From Brachionus manjavacas (taxonomy: Eukaryota; Rotifera; Eurotatoria; Ploima; Brachionidae), in contig JAHQIY010000006.1 of assembly GCA_019054805.1 (NCBI GenBank), forward strand, positions 5,828,001 through 5,892,000: a DNA stretch of 64,000 nucleotides. The letters are read 5' to 3'. This document shows positions 35,930-47,039 of the stretch, in pieces. Positions within the stretch are counted from its first letter, which is position 1. Each line of letters begins with the position of its first letter. Position numbers and translations under genes: made by a program. Below the pieces are notes generated by a model. The model ran no database searches, had not been told where the DNA came from, and saw only the letters and a program-made list of their open reading frames with translations.

Positions 35930-36735
35930 ATAATCATCTCCTTAATCAATACCCTACTAATACAGGACTTCTGCAAGGGTCAGTAATTAGTCCACTTCTC
36001 TTTAGCATTTTTATAAATTACATACCAAAAATAAATTAAACAAATAGCCAAAATTCACTTCTTTTTGCACATGATTAGGCTGCATTTTTTTACTTTCAAA
36101 AAAATAGGAAAGCTTGAAAACACGATAAATAAGTATCTAAAAGAAATCGAAAGATGGCTTTTCAGATTAAAAATGAAAATTTCTATTGAAAAGTCGTGTA
36201 ACATTATCTTTGAGAAAAAAAAAATACTTTTGGGCGAATGGTAGATGAATTAAAAAAGCGCTGTAATTCAAGGCTTAATATAATAAAATATCTCTCAAAT
36301 AAAAAATGGGATCTAAAACCAAAAACATTTTGTAATCTTTAAAAATTTTTGACAGGATCAATCTTGGATTTTTCATTTCCTTTTTTAAATTCATTCTCAA
36401 AAACTAACATCAAAAAAATACAAGTAATTCAAAATTCAGCAATTCGATCTATTTTGAAGCTTTAATTTTATAACCCCCTCCAATATCATGCACCAAGAGG
36501 CTTTCAATAAACTTAAACTGCTAGCAGTCTCAAATCGACTTTTTGAGTTGAGTGAAAGATATGTCAGGGCATGGTTGAGTCATTCTGTACCACTGGTCGT
36601 CAGATTGGTTGAAGAATACAGGGAAGGTTTCGAATCAAGATATATCCAATATTCGACTCCATTGTGTAATTGCTACCTTACAATTTTTTCCTTTTTTCCT
36701 GAACTATCAAATATTAAACATGTCTAACTTCTAGC
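35930..36735 (+). mobile_element. LINE-A copy 3, RT core and C-terminal end
   Basis: Plus-strand copy with frameshifts. Around 35960-36075 the RT pattern GLLQGSVISPLLFSIFIN is followed by SLLFAHD, a damaged ADD box. IQNSAIRSILKL follows near 36430. The piece 36488-36727 is open and matches the C-terminal segment of copies 1 and 2 (SNRLFELSERYVRAWLSHS). Confidence 0.75.
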
Positions 36736-37589
36736 TACTTAAACTTATCTTTTTTAATGTTCTTTTCATAACTCATTTATCTTTGTTTTTCTTGGGATTG
36801 ATACCAAAGTTTATACGAGATTTTACTGGATTACACATGTTTCTATCCATTTTTTGGCAAAATAGAGATTTTTTGGTATTGCTATTTTGAAAGGACATGG
36901 AGACTATTTTAATGAAGATTTAACAGGCACAATTTACTCAAAATTTTCAAGATTTATAAGAATTTATCATAAAGGAGTTAAAAAAGATTGCTATGATTGA
37001 TTAATCTTTTGGATTATCCGAATTTCTAAAATTTTGAACCAACTTTTATTTTTCAATTTTTATATGTAGTTTTTTATTTATAAATATTAAAAAGTTAATT
37101 AAATTTATTTGCCGAGTGTGATATGTCAAATTGAATGGAAAAAATTTATAAATAAGTTTTTTTATTTTTTTTGCATACGATTTTTCGAATTCAATAAATA
37201 AACAATTTTAGATAATTATTATTATTTATTTGAAAAATTACGCCTGATTAGGCCATGATAAAAAAAATTAAATAAAAAAGTAAAAAAAAATAAAAAACAC
37301 ATCCCCATGCAAATTTTAAAAAAAATTCCCATAAAATAATATAATTTATAATTTAATAATTTTAGATAAATAAAATAATTAATTTCTAAGTTTTTATAAC
37401 ATAGTGTATATTTTTTATGTGAATATTGACTCAAATCATTTGAAAGTTAATTAGATAATCTCTTCATTTCCTGCTAAATCTGCACATCATAAAAAGAATT
37501 AAATTATTTTTACGTAACAACCTTTTTCAATATATATCGTTTAAATTTCTTTACATTTTTTTTAGTTTATTTGATTTTTATTAATAATT
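36736..37589. other. AT-rich noncoding stretch
   Basis: No gene is recognised. Part of it may be diverged 3' UTR of the adjoining LINE-A copy. Confidence 0.4.
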
Positions 37590-37645
37590 TTTTTTATAAT
37601 TTAATCTGAAGGAGCTCTAGCTCAGTACAAAAACAAATAAATAGT
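37590..37645 (+). mobile_element. LINE-A 3' tail
   Basis: TCTGAAGGAGCTCTAGCTCA, then GTACAAAAACAAATAAATA, is the LINE-A 3' end on the plus strand. It may belong to copy 3. Confidence 0.75.
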
Positions 37646-38080
37646 TAATAAATAAATTTTCACAATTGAGCATTTTGCGTAAGTATAATTTAATTCATAA
37701 CTTACACATTTAAAGTTTCTTTATATTTAGCACCTTGAAAACAAAAGTTATAAGGCCTCCATCATGCTGTTTCGGTTCGGAAAATATTTCTGATACAACT
37801 GAAGTTTAAATCGAGTTAACATCGAGATTTGTTAATCAGACAAAAATAAAATTTTCTAAAGATTTAAATTTTTTAAATTTTTTATTTTAAAGCTTTTAAA
37901 ACAAACAAAAATTTTATCTTTGATTTTAATAAAATAAAACTGTCAATCTAAGAAAGGATTGAATTAAAATTTTTGTACTTTTTGTTAAATTTTTCTTCAA
38001 TTTGTTCTATCAAGCAACAAGACCGATACATGCTTGTCCGTAATTTTTTTATTGGATTTCTATAGAAAAATTTTATTTTT

Positions 38081-41000
38081 TTAAATCAATTGAGCATTAG
38101 TATTTACTTTGAGGATTTTAATTTTCAAATTCTTATAAGATAGCAAACCCAACGAAAGAATTAAAGACATCAATGTGCAGAATAAAAGTACCAGTGGTAA
38201 TGAGTTGACAATACTGTTTGCGAATTTGAGTTTTCGCAGTTCATCTTTTACATAATTTTTGACACTAATCGACTTGAATTGACAAAATAAAAAACTATCA
38301 TTAATTGACCAAATGGCAAAATGTTACTTACCTCATCGAACCAAAAAAACGGAAAAAGAACAGGTTTGATATTTTTGAGTAAACTAAAATTTTGATTAAT
38401 CCTAGACTAAAATAAAATATTGCTTACTCGATTTGTGAATATCTGTTGAGATAAAAGTTAAGCTGAAATCGAACATTTCCTCCCACAGATGCACCTGAAA
38501 TCTTGATAAAACTTTAAATATTTTGCTTAATCTACTACTTGAACATACCGGCTCATAGTGTACTATAAAATCATGCTTATCAATATCAGGTTTCAGCCCA
38601 TTCACAGAATCCACAAAAATTTCATCTGCATTCAAAAAATGTGGTTGAGATACAAAACTCGAAACTCCTTGAGGATTCTTTTTATTTTATTCATAAAAAA
38701 TAACAAATCTAAATAGAGCTTACCATCTTGACAATTACTTAAATTAAAGACTCCATTTCCAAGACATTTTTTATTAATGAAGCCTTCTTTTTTCATATTA
38801 GAGCATGAAAATAAATCTGATTTAAAGTGATAATCATAAACTGATAGACCATCAACAGAGTTATCTCTTAAATATGTCATTGTGTAAGATCTTTGATAAA
38901 TTTTTTGAAAGGTTTTTTTTTTGAAATTTTTGAAATTTTTGAAAATAGTTGAGATAATTACCTGCACATGTCAGCATTAAAAATTTGAAGATTTTTTTCC
39001 CGTTTCATGAAAGGTTGATTAAATGCGCCATCTTTACCTATGAATTCATTTGCATTTTCTGATTCCCAGTAATCAAATTTGCTTTAAAAAATTAATTTTC
39101 ATCAATTAAAATCCAAGGATATTAAGACTTTAATAAAATAAGTAATCTACTTTTTACCATTCCATGAAATTACTTTTCCTATATTTTCCAAATTATCAAC
39201 AGTTTGAACAACCATTTCATCAAATATTGTTCCATTTTTCTATATTTTTTATATTTATTTTATATAAATTGAAATTCACATTAGCATTTAAAAAATTTCA
39301 ATTTGAAAAGTTCATTTAGAGATATCTAAGAGTATTTTCTTGATTAATAAAACTTAATCTTTAAAAATGGCTAGTTTTTTTTTATAATCAGTCATTTTTG
39401 AATTGTCATGACTAAACAAATTTTAAAAAAGAAAAATTATTTAAAAAATCAACTTCCTCTACTATAATTAGATTCTTTTTAATATTTATTTTCCAAGCTT
39501 ATAAATTTATCTGGGTTGTTACTAAATGAGTATTTATTTGGATGCTATTTGTTTTTTACTTTTATTTTATTTTTTTTTTTTAGGAACTGAAGTTCACGAA
39601 ATTCAAAACTTAAGTGCTATCTGAATTCTTTATTTTTGACTCAAAATTCGAAATTTACGGCCTCGAAAACTCCAAAAAAAATTTTTTTTTGGGGGGAGCT
39701 AGAAAAATTTTTTTACACCCAGGGTTCCAAAATAGCAAACCCTTTAAAAAGTTGTTGTTCTTTAAGACTCAAAATCTCAAAGATAAAACTTAAATATACT
39801 AAAAAAGTATATATATTCTGAAAAAGCATAAAATTCTCTACATTCTAATGTAATTTACAAAAAAAAGGGTGTGGCGGTTTTTGTTGGCTAAAAAAAGGAA
39901 AAAAATGTGTTTTTTCTGGTTTAAATCGTATCTCCTCCGAGGGATCAATTATGAGCCCAATTTCTTTTTTTTTTTAAATCTAGACTAAAATCAAAAAAAA
40001 AACAGTAGTTGAGCACTTAAAAATATCGAATTCTTTAGTTTAATCTAAAAATTCTAATAAAAGAATTCAAATTTGACAAATTTGTTAAAAATCACACGAT
40101 TTGAAGAGATTTTTTAAGAAAAATAAATCATAAAAAGTCAAGGTCCGTACTTCGACTTGCGACTTGTTAGCAACTCTGATTTAATTCATTATTAGAAAAA
40201 ATTAAAATAATGGACTTAATAAAAAATTTAAATAATTTTCTATAAAAATAATATAAATTTTTTAAATCTGAAAAGATCAAAACAATGTGAGTTTATTTAA
40301 ACTTGAAATTTCAGACTTGACTCCTTTAAAAACTTAAAGTAAATTTTGAACTCATTCAAAAAATTGATTTTTTTATTTTATTTGTTAAAATGTACCGAGC
40401 TTAAGCTCCTTCAGAAAAAAATCAAAAATTAAAATAGAGTTAAATAAAAAAAAAAAAAAAAATCAAGTAGGCCAGAATAAAAGAGATTAAAAGGGGATCT
40501 TTTGAGAAATAAAGTTACATGTAATACATTATTTTGTTTGCTCTTTGCTTTTAAGTACTCAATTCGAAGGAATTTACTCAAAAAAATTAAAATCTGACTG
40601 AAAATTTTATTGCGTCATTAAATTTCAGAATGATTTTAGCTATAAAATTTTTTTATTTTTAATTAAAAAAAATGGGGACTAAAGCGAAAGCATTAAGCCG
40701 CTCTGAGGACACCTAGGGGTAAATCCCTATTTTTAATTAAATGTCAGATTTTTAAAATGAATTAAGTATTCAAAGAGAAATTTTTTTCATCGAAATTAAT
40801 AAAAGGTAATTATTTTTTACATTAAGTGTTATACTGAATTGATTACTATTAATTTTTTCAGGATAATACATCATTGCCATATCCATCAAAGGATCATAAT
40901 AACCCGAGACGATATCTTTTATCGATCTTCTTATAAATAATTTCGTTTCAAAATAATCAAACAAAAAATTGATCGGATAATTTTGGTTTTCTTTGGAGAG

Positions 41001-41538
41001 TTTTTCAACTGTACTCTTAAAAAAAATTATTTTTGATTAAAAAAAAATTGACAATCTTACAACAAAGGGAACATTCAAAACAGTGACAATATCTGATTCA
41101 TTTCCCGTAGAAAACGATGGTTCAAAATATAAAGTCATTACAGGATTATAACTTATGGTAGTTGTATTAATGAATTCAATATTACGCTTTTCTAAAATTT
41201 CCCGATAAACATAAGGTCCACGTTCGACTAGCGATGGTTTAGCACCATTGAGAAATTCTTTCGGATTCTGGACATGAAAAAAATAATATTTTCTGTAAAC
41301 AAATATTGGTGGGTTAACCCAAAGATCCAATTGACTTGAATTCGGAATGATTATTAAAGACTTAAATATCAATTTATAAAAAAAAACATTTTCACAAAAT
41401 TTTAAATTAAACTTGTTTGATTGTTTCATGAAAATAAATTTTGGCGTAAAAATAAGATGCAAACGAACTTGCTGCTAGTATTCCACTTGTAATTAAAAAT
41501 AATTTGTTAAAAAAATTGCTTTTATTTTTGATTGTCAT
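38081..41538 (-). CDS. CD36-family scavenger receptor, gene A
   Basis: Ten exons: 41538-41413, 41360-41061, 41015-40821, 39239-39151, 39081-38962, 38890-38724, 38667-38549, 38501-38428, 38383-38332 and 38272-38081. The sum is 1434 nt, a 477-residue protein. All joins keep frame and use GT-AG. The layout fits CD36/LIMP-2/SNMP proteins: a short N-tail, an N-terminal membrane span, a large ectodomain and a C-terminal span. Visible family marks are NPPIFVYRKYYFF, NPKEFLNG, ERGPYVYRE, SGYYDPLM, ISWNG, ADMCRSY, KCLGNGVFNLSNC and SQPHFLNADE. Such receptors bind lipids or lipoproteins at the cell surface or in lysosomes. Eight introns are 44-71 bp; intron 3 (40820-39240) is 1581 bp and carries a LINE-A tail. 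Four introns are absent from genes B and C. Confidence 0.92.
40385..40450 (-). mobile_element. LINE-A 3' tail within intron 3 of CD36 gene A
   Basis: TGTACCGAGCTTAAGCTCCTTCAG is the complement of the LINE-A 3' end, in the same orientation as the gene. It explains part of why this intron is about 25 times longer than its neighbours. Confidence 0.7.
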
Positions 41539-42664
41539 TTAAAAACAATAAACTTCTTTTACTCATTCAGATTTTAATCGGTATTGAATGCTAAAATAAA
41601 ATTTAAGAAAAATTTTTGAAAGATTTGATATCTTTTTCCCCAACCAAATTTTATGTTTAAGTTCATTTTTACTTTTCTTACATCATTACGCACATTATTT
41701 TACCTATTAATTTTTTGCATTTTTCATAAGACAATTTTGTTTGTTTTTATTCACCTTTTTAATTTTTCAATCAAAATATTAAAAAAATTTATTATGTAAA
41801 ATTTGCGTAACTTATGCAACATAAAATATTCAAAAAGATCAAAATTTAAATTGAGTAATATTATTTTCCGTAAGATTCTTAAAAAAAAAGCTTAATTTGG
41901 ATTTATTTTTAGCATAAAAATATAAATTCTTATGAAAATAATTTTCTGTTTTCATCCGAGAATCTTTGAGAATGTAATTAAATAAAAAAAAATTATTTTG
42001 GAAATTTTTAGTAGAATAATCAAAAAATTAAATGATTGAAATTTCATTTTCATAATTCAATGTTAGATCATTCAATATTTATTTAATTTAAAAAAGGTAT
42101 AATTAAAATAAATTGGATGAAAAAGATGCATTAGTTGATTTAATGTAAAAGCATTTGTATAAGAATTAAAATTCCAAAATGTTGTAATTTTAGTTAAATT
42201 CTGGGAATATTTAAAAAATTTAAATCAAAATAGCTTTAATATAAATATTAAGCTGTCGATTATAAAAAATTAATCTAATTCTTGTTAAAATATAAAAATT
42301 TAACTTTTAAAAATTGAATTCTTTTTTAATGTTTTGAAATATTTCAAATTAAAATCAAATAAGCATATTGTTAATAAAGTTACAGGAAAAATATGGATAT
42401 TTAAAATTAAAAAAGATAAACAAGCTGTGTTTTTTTAGCCTTTACTAATTTTATCTGTCTGCATTGAATATCCAAATCATTTGAATCATAATCGATTGAA
42501 TAGGTCTGAGCGGCACCACAATTCTGCATCAAAGGAAAAAAAAGGTGGTAAAATGTCAAGAAACATTTGAACTTTTGAATAAAAATTTCCTAGTCTTCTT
42601 TCTACATTTAGAATGTTAGAATAAAATAGAAAAAGTTGATGAAAAAAACTTTAAAAAAAATAAA
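41539..42664. other. Intergenic DNA upstream of CD36 gene A
   Basis: AT-rich. A less AT-rich block at 42455-42530 (ending GGTCTGAGCGGCACC) resembles 58185-58250, which lies upstream of gene C. No gene is assigned. Confidence 0.4.
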
Positions 42665-42706
42665 ACTCTTTTAGAATAAGTAGGAGAGAAAAAAATAAGT
42701 TTCTTT
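42665..42706 (+). promoter_or_regulatory. U2 proximal upstream block (copy 1)
   Basis: 42 bp directly before U2, identical to 61893-61934, whereas sequence further upstream has diverged strongly. This is where a snRNA proximal sequence element is expected; GAATAAGTAGGAGAG is the most distinctive core. Confidence 0.6.
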
Positions 42707-42895
42707 ATCGCTTCTCGGCCTCTGGCTAAGATCAAAGTGTAGTATCTGTTCTCATCAGTTTAATATCTGATGGGGGGTCCATTGGGCCCCCGCGATATTA
42801 AATCGATTTTTGTGAGCGGACTGGTTGCGCAGAGCTTGCTCGGCACCAGTCACGGATCGACCTAGCGTTGCACTATATTGCTAGGACCGGTCCAC
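42707..42895 (+). ncRNA. U2: U2 spliceosomal snRNA (copy 1)
   Basis: Begins ATCGCTTCTCGG, with the branch-point-recognition region GTGTAGTATCTGTTC, stem II (CAGTTTAATATCTGATG), a GGGGGGTCC/GGGCCCCC hairpin, an Sm site (GATTTTTGTG) and 3' stem-loops III and IV (CCTAGCGTTGCAC... GCTAGG). About 189 nt, the usual animal length. U2 pairs with the intron branch point in the spliceosome. Confidence 0.97.
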
Positions 42896-42917
42896 AAAAC
42901 CCCTTTTGGGGGGTTTT
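42896..42917 (+). terminator. Hairpin at the U2 3' end (copy 1)
   Basis: AAAACCCC-TTTTGG-GGGGTTTT, a perfect 8-bp stem directly after the mature 3' end, then A-rich DNA. It is identical in both U2 copies. It may act in 3' end formation in place of a classical 3' box; this role is inferred. Confidence 0.55.
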
Positions 42918-43109
42918 ATAAAAAAAAAATAAAAAAAAAACTCTTTTATTAATTTCTTTTAATTTTTCTTTAAAATATTAATATTAATTAATACATATTA
43001 TTAATATAATTAACAAAATTAGAAATAATGAATTAAAATTTAATAAAGTAACAAAAAAGTATTCATTAGATATGTACTGATTAAAAAAACAAAATTCAAA
43101 GAAACAAAA

Positions 43110-44819
43110 TTAAATTTGCTGATTGATGTAGAGCTTGGTTTTTTCATCTGAAGAAGCTTGTGTTTCTTTAATCTTAAAGGATGCTTTTAAAGTCCTAAAT
43201 AAATAAAAGAAAAAAAGCAATATTAAAATTGTTCCGAAGCAAATCAAAAATATCGGAATAATTCGAACTAGTCGCACAATAATAGAAATTTTGGAAAGTT
43301 CTTCAACTGTTTCAGAAATGAGTTTAAACTCTTCATCAAACCAAATAACTGGTAACAAAACTGGCTGAATTTCTCTTGTCAAACTTAAAAAAAAGACTAG
43401 TAAAAGAATTTGAAAAAATTTTTGATTGTTGCTTTACTCTATCTCTTCGTTAGGTTCCAAATATAAATTTATTTGCAATCGCACATTTCCAGCAACAGGA
43501 ACTCCAGTTGTCTTCATTAAAATTATTTTAAAATTTAATTTTTCTTAACCAAAATAATTACAGGCTCAAAATGAATCAGAAAATCATGAATTTTTTTATT
43601 TGGTTCTACACCATCTATTGCTTGAATGAATTTTTCATCTGCATTCAAAAAATGGGGCTGAGAAATGAACCCAGATACTCCTCCATAACAACTACTGATA
43701 TTCAAGACTCCATTGCCTAAACATTTACCTTCACAAAAGCCTGCATGCTCAAGTTCAGATGCCGAAAATATATTTGAAGGTAAATGAAAGCCAAATGTTT
43801 GGACTCCATCTTTATCATTATCCTTCAAATAAACAAGACCAAACGATCGACACATTTCAGGATTAAATGACTCGATCACACTACTTCGATTCAAAAAAGG
43901 CGGATAAAATGTGCCATCAGTTCCTGAGATTTGGTTTGCTTTATCACTTTTCCAATAATTCAATTCTCTTTCAAATTTTAAATTTTAATTAATAAATTTA
44001 TTCAATTTTTGGTTTAATTTTACTTCAATCCATTCCATGAAACAATTTTTCCAACATTTAGCAAATCACTGTAGCCTGTGTTAATGACATAACTTTGCCA
44101 TTCGGTACCATTGTTTTTCAAAAGACCAAATTTTCCATCAATTTGAGCATTATTCATAAATTTAGCCAACTCCATTAAAGGATCACTGTATCCTGAGATC
44201 AGCTGTCCAACTGAACGTTTAATAAAAAATTTTGTATCAAGATGATCCAAAGTAGTTTTAGCCATAAATGCATCAAAACCAACTATCTTTCCCTGATTCA
44301 TTTGATTTATTACACCCTTTCAACAAGACTTTATTTAATAAATAAGATAGAATTTATATTTTAATTTAATACTGTAGCTGGTATGTTGAGGAATGTTAAA
44401 ATATCCGATTCATTTCCAGCAGAACTGGGCTGTATTTTAGTTTGTCTTTATTCAAAAATTTTACATTTTTTTTGTCCCACTCTATTCTAAATGTGTAAGG
44501 TCCTCTTTCTAATAATTGAGGTTTTTCTCCATTTAAAATTCCATCCGGATTTTGGACGTCAAAAAAGTAATATTTGCGGTAGATAGCAGCCGGTGGATTT
44601 AATAATAAATTGAACCCTTTTGAACCGTTCTCTATTTTTAGATTCTTTTTTTTTAATTAGAAAAATTAATTTTCTTAATTTCAAAAAGCTTACTTTACAT
44701 AATTGGAGATGTATAAAATATTTTGAAGAAAAATATCCTACCCCAGCTGATATTATCAGGAAAAATCCGACTATACCGTAAAAAGGCCATCTTGTGTTGC
44801 CAATTATTATTTGTTCCAT
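43110..44819 (-). pseudogene. CD36-family gene B, broken by a 28-bp deletion
   Basis: Six exons match gene C: 44819-44694, 44644-44373, 44316-44024, 43967-43562, 43511-43438 and 43383-43110. Exons 3-5 have the same lengths as in C and are almost identical. Exon 2 is 272 nt, whereas in A and C it is 300 nt. Compared with C, 28 bases are missing at about 44428, between CAGCAGA and ACTGGGC on the plus strand, which shifts the frame. Splice sites and all other exons look functional (YWKSDKANQISGTDG, KCLGNGVLNISSC, a C-terminal span). So it is a recent duplicate newly inactivated, a non-functional allele, or an assembly error. Exon 1 and the C-terminal tail differ more from gene C than the middle does. 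Confidence 0.85.
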
Positions 44820-45366
44820 TTGATTAATAAATTAATCTAATATTTATAAAAAAAACCTATCCGGAAAATATTTGTGAAAATTCCATTTAGAATTATTGTG
44901 AAAATCTTAGTTGGCATCAAGTCTTTTTAAAAAGTATGATTATTTAATGAACTAATGTACAGATTTTTTAATAACAGTTTGATAAATTTTAAGAACAAAA
45001 AGAAGAAAGTCGAATTTAATTAATTTTTGAACACGTTACTATCCCTAAGTTCAATTTAATTAAGGATGAAAATTTTTCCAATTGATAGAATTTATTTCAA
45101 ATTTTTTACCTGAGTTATATCAAAAATCATGAATAAATGAGGACTTAAAATTATCATTTTTTAATTATTATTTTGTTTAAAATTTAAAATCATTCATTAG
45201 AGATTTTTAGAGCATAATTTTTTTAAAATCGCTAAGAAATCGTTAAAGCATGGATTTTTTAGATAAAAAAACGAAATACAAGATTAAAGAAGTTAATTTC
45301 CTTTTTTTTTCAAATTTTTTTTTAAAAGATAATTGAATAAAGCTGTTCTATTCATATAGTTGAAAA
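44820..45366. other. Divergent intergenic spacer between CD36 gene B and SOUL gene
   Basis: 547 bp between the diverging starts of CD36 gene B (minus) and the SOUL gene (plus), so it may hold both promoters. No motif stands out. Confidence 0.45.
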
Positions 45367-46101
45367 ATGCCTTTTGGAAATTTAAAAAAAATGGTAAATG
45401 CAGGCAAAAATATTTGCAATGATTTAACTGTTCCAGTTCAAAAATCCTTTGACAAAAATGAAGTAAATTTTAAATTTTCTTGAGATTTTTTATTTTTCAT
45501 TTTTGAAAAGAATTTTGAAACTCGATTTTATGAAAAAAATCGCTACGTAGTTTACAAATATAAGACTATCGATTCAAAAAACCCAGACAAAAACAATTCG
45601 GGAGATGATCCAGTGATGAAAAATGTTTGGCGCTTAATGAAATATACTCAAGGAGAAAATGACAAGAAAAAGAATATGAAGCTTTATATGCCAGTTTTTG
45701 TTTGTATCGAAACTCTAGGCGAAGCACAAGAAGATCCAGAAGGTGATGTTGAATGCGAAGTTAGAATGATGGTTTCACTGCCTCCTGAATACCAAGGTGA
45801 AAATGCCGAAGTGCCCCTTCCTAATGATCCTGAGCTTTTCATTGATGTTATTGACGAATTTAAATGCTATGTTAGGTAAAGCTTATAGCAATAACAAAAA
45901 AAAATTCCAAAATTAATCTTTCCAAGAACTTTTTCTGGCTTTGCAAATGAAAAAATTTTCAAAACTGAAACAGAAAAATTAAGAATTTCTTTGAATGAAG
46001 TTGACATTAAACACCAAAAGAGCAAATGCATATGTATTGCATATGATCCACCTTACAAGGCATTCAATCGACGAAATGAAGTAATCCTGATTTCAGCATA
46101 G
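45367..46101 (+). CDS. SOUL/HEBP-family haem-binding protein
   Basis: Three exons, 45367-45462, 45511-45875 and 45927-46101, total 636 nt for a 211-residue protein. Introns are 48 and 51 bp with GT-AG ends and all joins keep frame. Family marks in order are FETRFYEKNRYVVYKY near residue 34 (the SOUL opening, pattern YExRxY), a central run with LYMPVFV, PLPNDPELFIDV, and YVRTFSGFA across the second splice junction. The length fits HEBP1/HEBP2-type proteins of about 190-210 residues. No signal peptide is seen, so it is probably cytosolic, though the family also has secreted members. The first 30 residues match no known domain. Confidence 0.85.
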
Positions 46102-46299
46102 CTTTATTTTAACTAGATTTAATTTTTTTCTTAAAAATTGTTTATTACTAGTTGCTTTAAAAAATCTTTATAAGATTCAAATTTTTAATGAAAAATAAAA
46201 TAATGAAAAATAAAAATAAAACAAGATAATTTTTACTAATAGAAAGAGAAGTTCCGAAAGTGTAGAAAATTGCAAACTTTAATTTGATTCAAAACAAAG

Positions 46300-46660
46300 C
46301 CGCTAATTCACAAGCTAGAGCTCCCACAGAATAAATTATAAAAAAATTAAATTAATAAAACAAGATCAAATAAAAATCAATATAAAGTAAAAAAGCTAAA
46401 AAAATGTAAAGAAATTTAACAAGACATATTTTTAAATGTGATACATGTTTACGTTGTTCATGAGGAAATATTGAGGTAGCAATTATACAATGGAGTTGGG
46501 TATTCAATATATCTCGATTCGAAGCCTTCTTTGCATTCATCCACATTCTAGTCTGACAACTAATGGAATAGAATGCTTTAGTCCTGTCGCTACATATCTC
46601 TCTCTCTCAACTCAAAAAGTCGATTCGAGAATGTTAGTAATTTAAGTTTAATAATAACAG
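46300..46660 (-). mobile_element. LINE-A copy 4, C-terminal and 3' end
   Basis: Minus-strand piece homologous to 12401-12660, running from the tail (AAGCTAGAGCTCCC at 46315) into the C-terminal coding segment. It is cut at about 46660 by the mariner-like piece that follows. Confidence 0.7.
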
Positions 46661-46666
46661 GTGTAG

Positions 46667-47035
46667 AATAAAAAATGGCACAAAATTTTAGTTTCATTTG
46701 CTATGAGAGTGGACAAGACCTTTCCCAATTTTTTCAAAATTTAAAATCAGACTGATCCGACTGATAGCTTTAAAAGAAATAAAAATGATATTATTGAGTT
46801 GAATTTTCGATAAGTTGTTAGTAGAAAATGTACGAAACCATCAAAAAAACTTTGTACGACTTTGTAAAAAGTAACCAAAATTTACCAAAAGCTGAAGTTG
46901 TAAGGCAATTCACTGATCTTTGATACAAAAAACGTTCTGTTTATCGTTGGCTAGATGTTATGGAAAAAGATAAAAATTTCAAAGGAAAAAAGGAAGTGAT
47001 AGACCTGCTAAAATTGCGACGAAACTAATGGTTGC
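46667..47035 (+). mobile_element. Mariner/Tc1-like transposon, N-terminal remnant
   Basis: ACAGGTGTAGAATAAAAAATGG follows a TA dinucleotide (46665-46666) and looks like a terminal repeat. The frame from 46828 encodes a helix-turn-helix region (MYETIKKTLYDFVKSN... KRSVYRWLD) with one in-frame stop. A frameshifted GSDRPAKIATK-like stretch, typical of mariner transposases, follows. It stops where the hAT element begins; the catalytic domain is absent. Confidence 0.6.
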
Positions 47036-47039
47036 TTAA

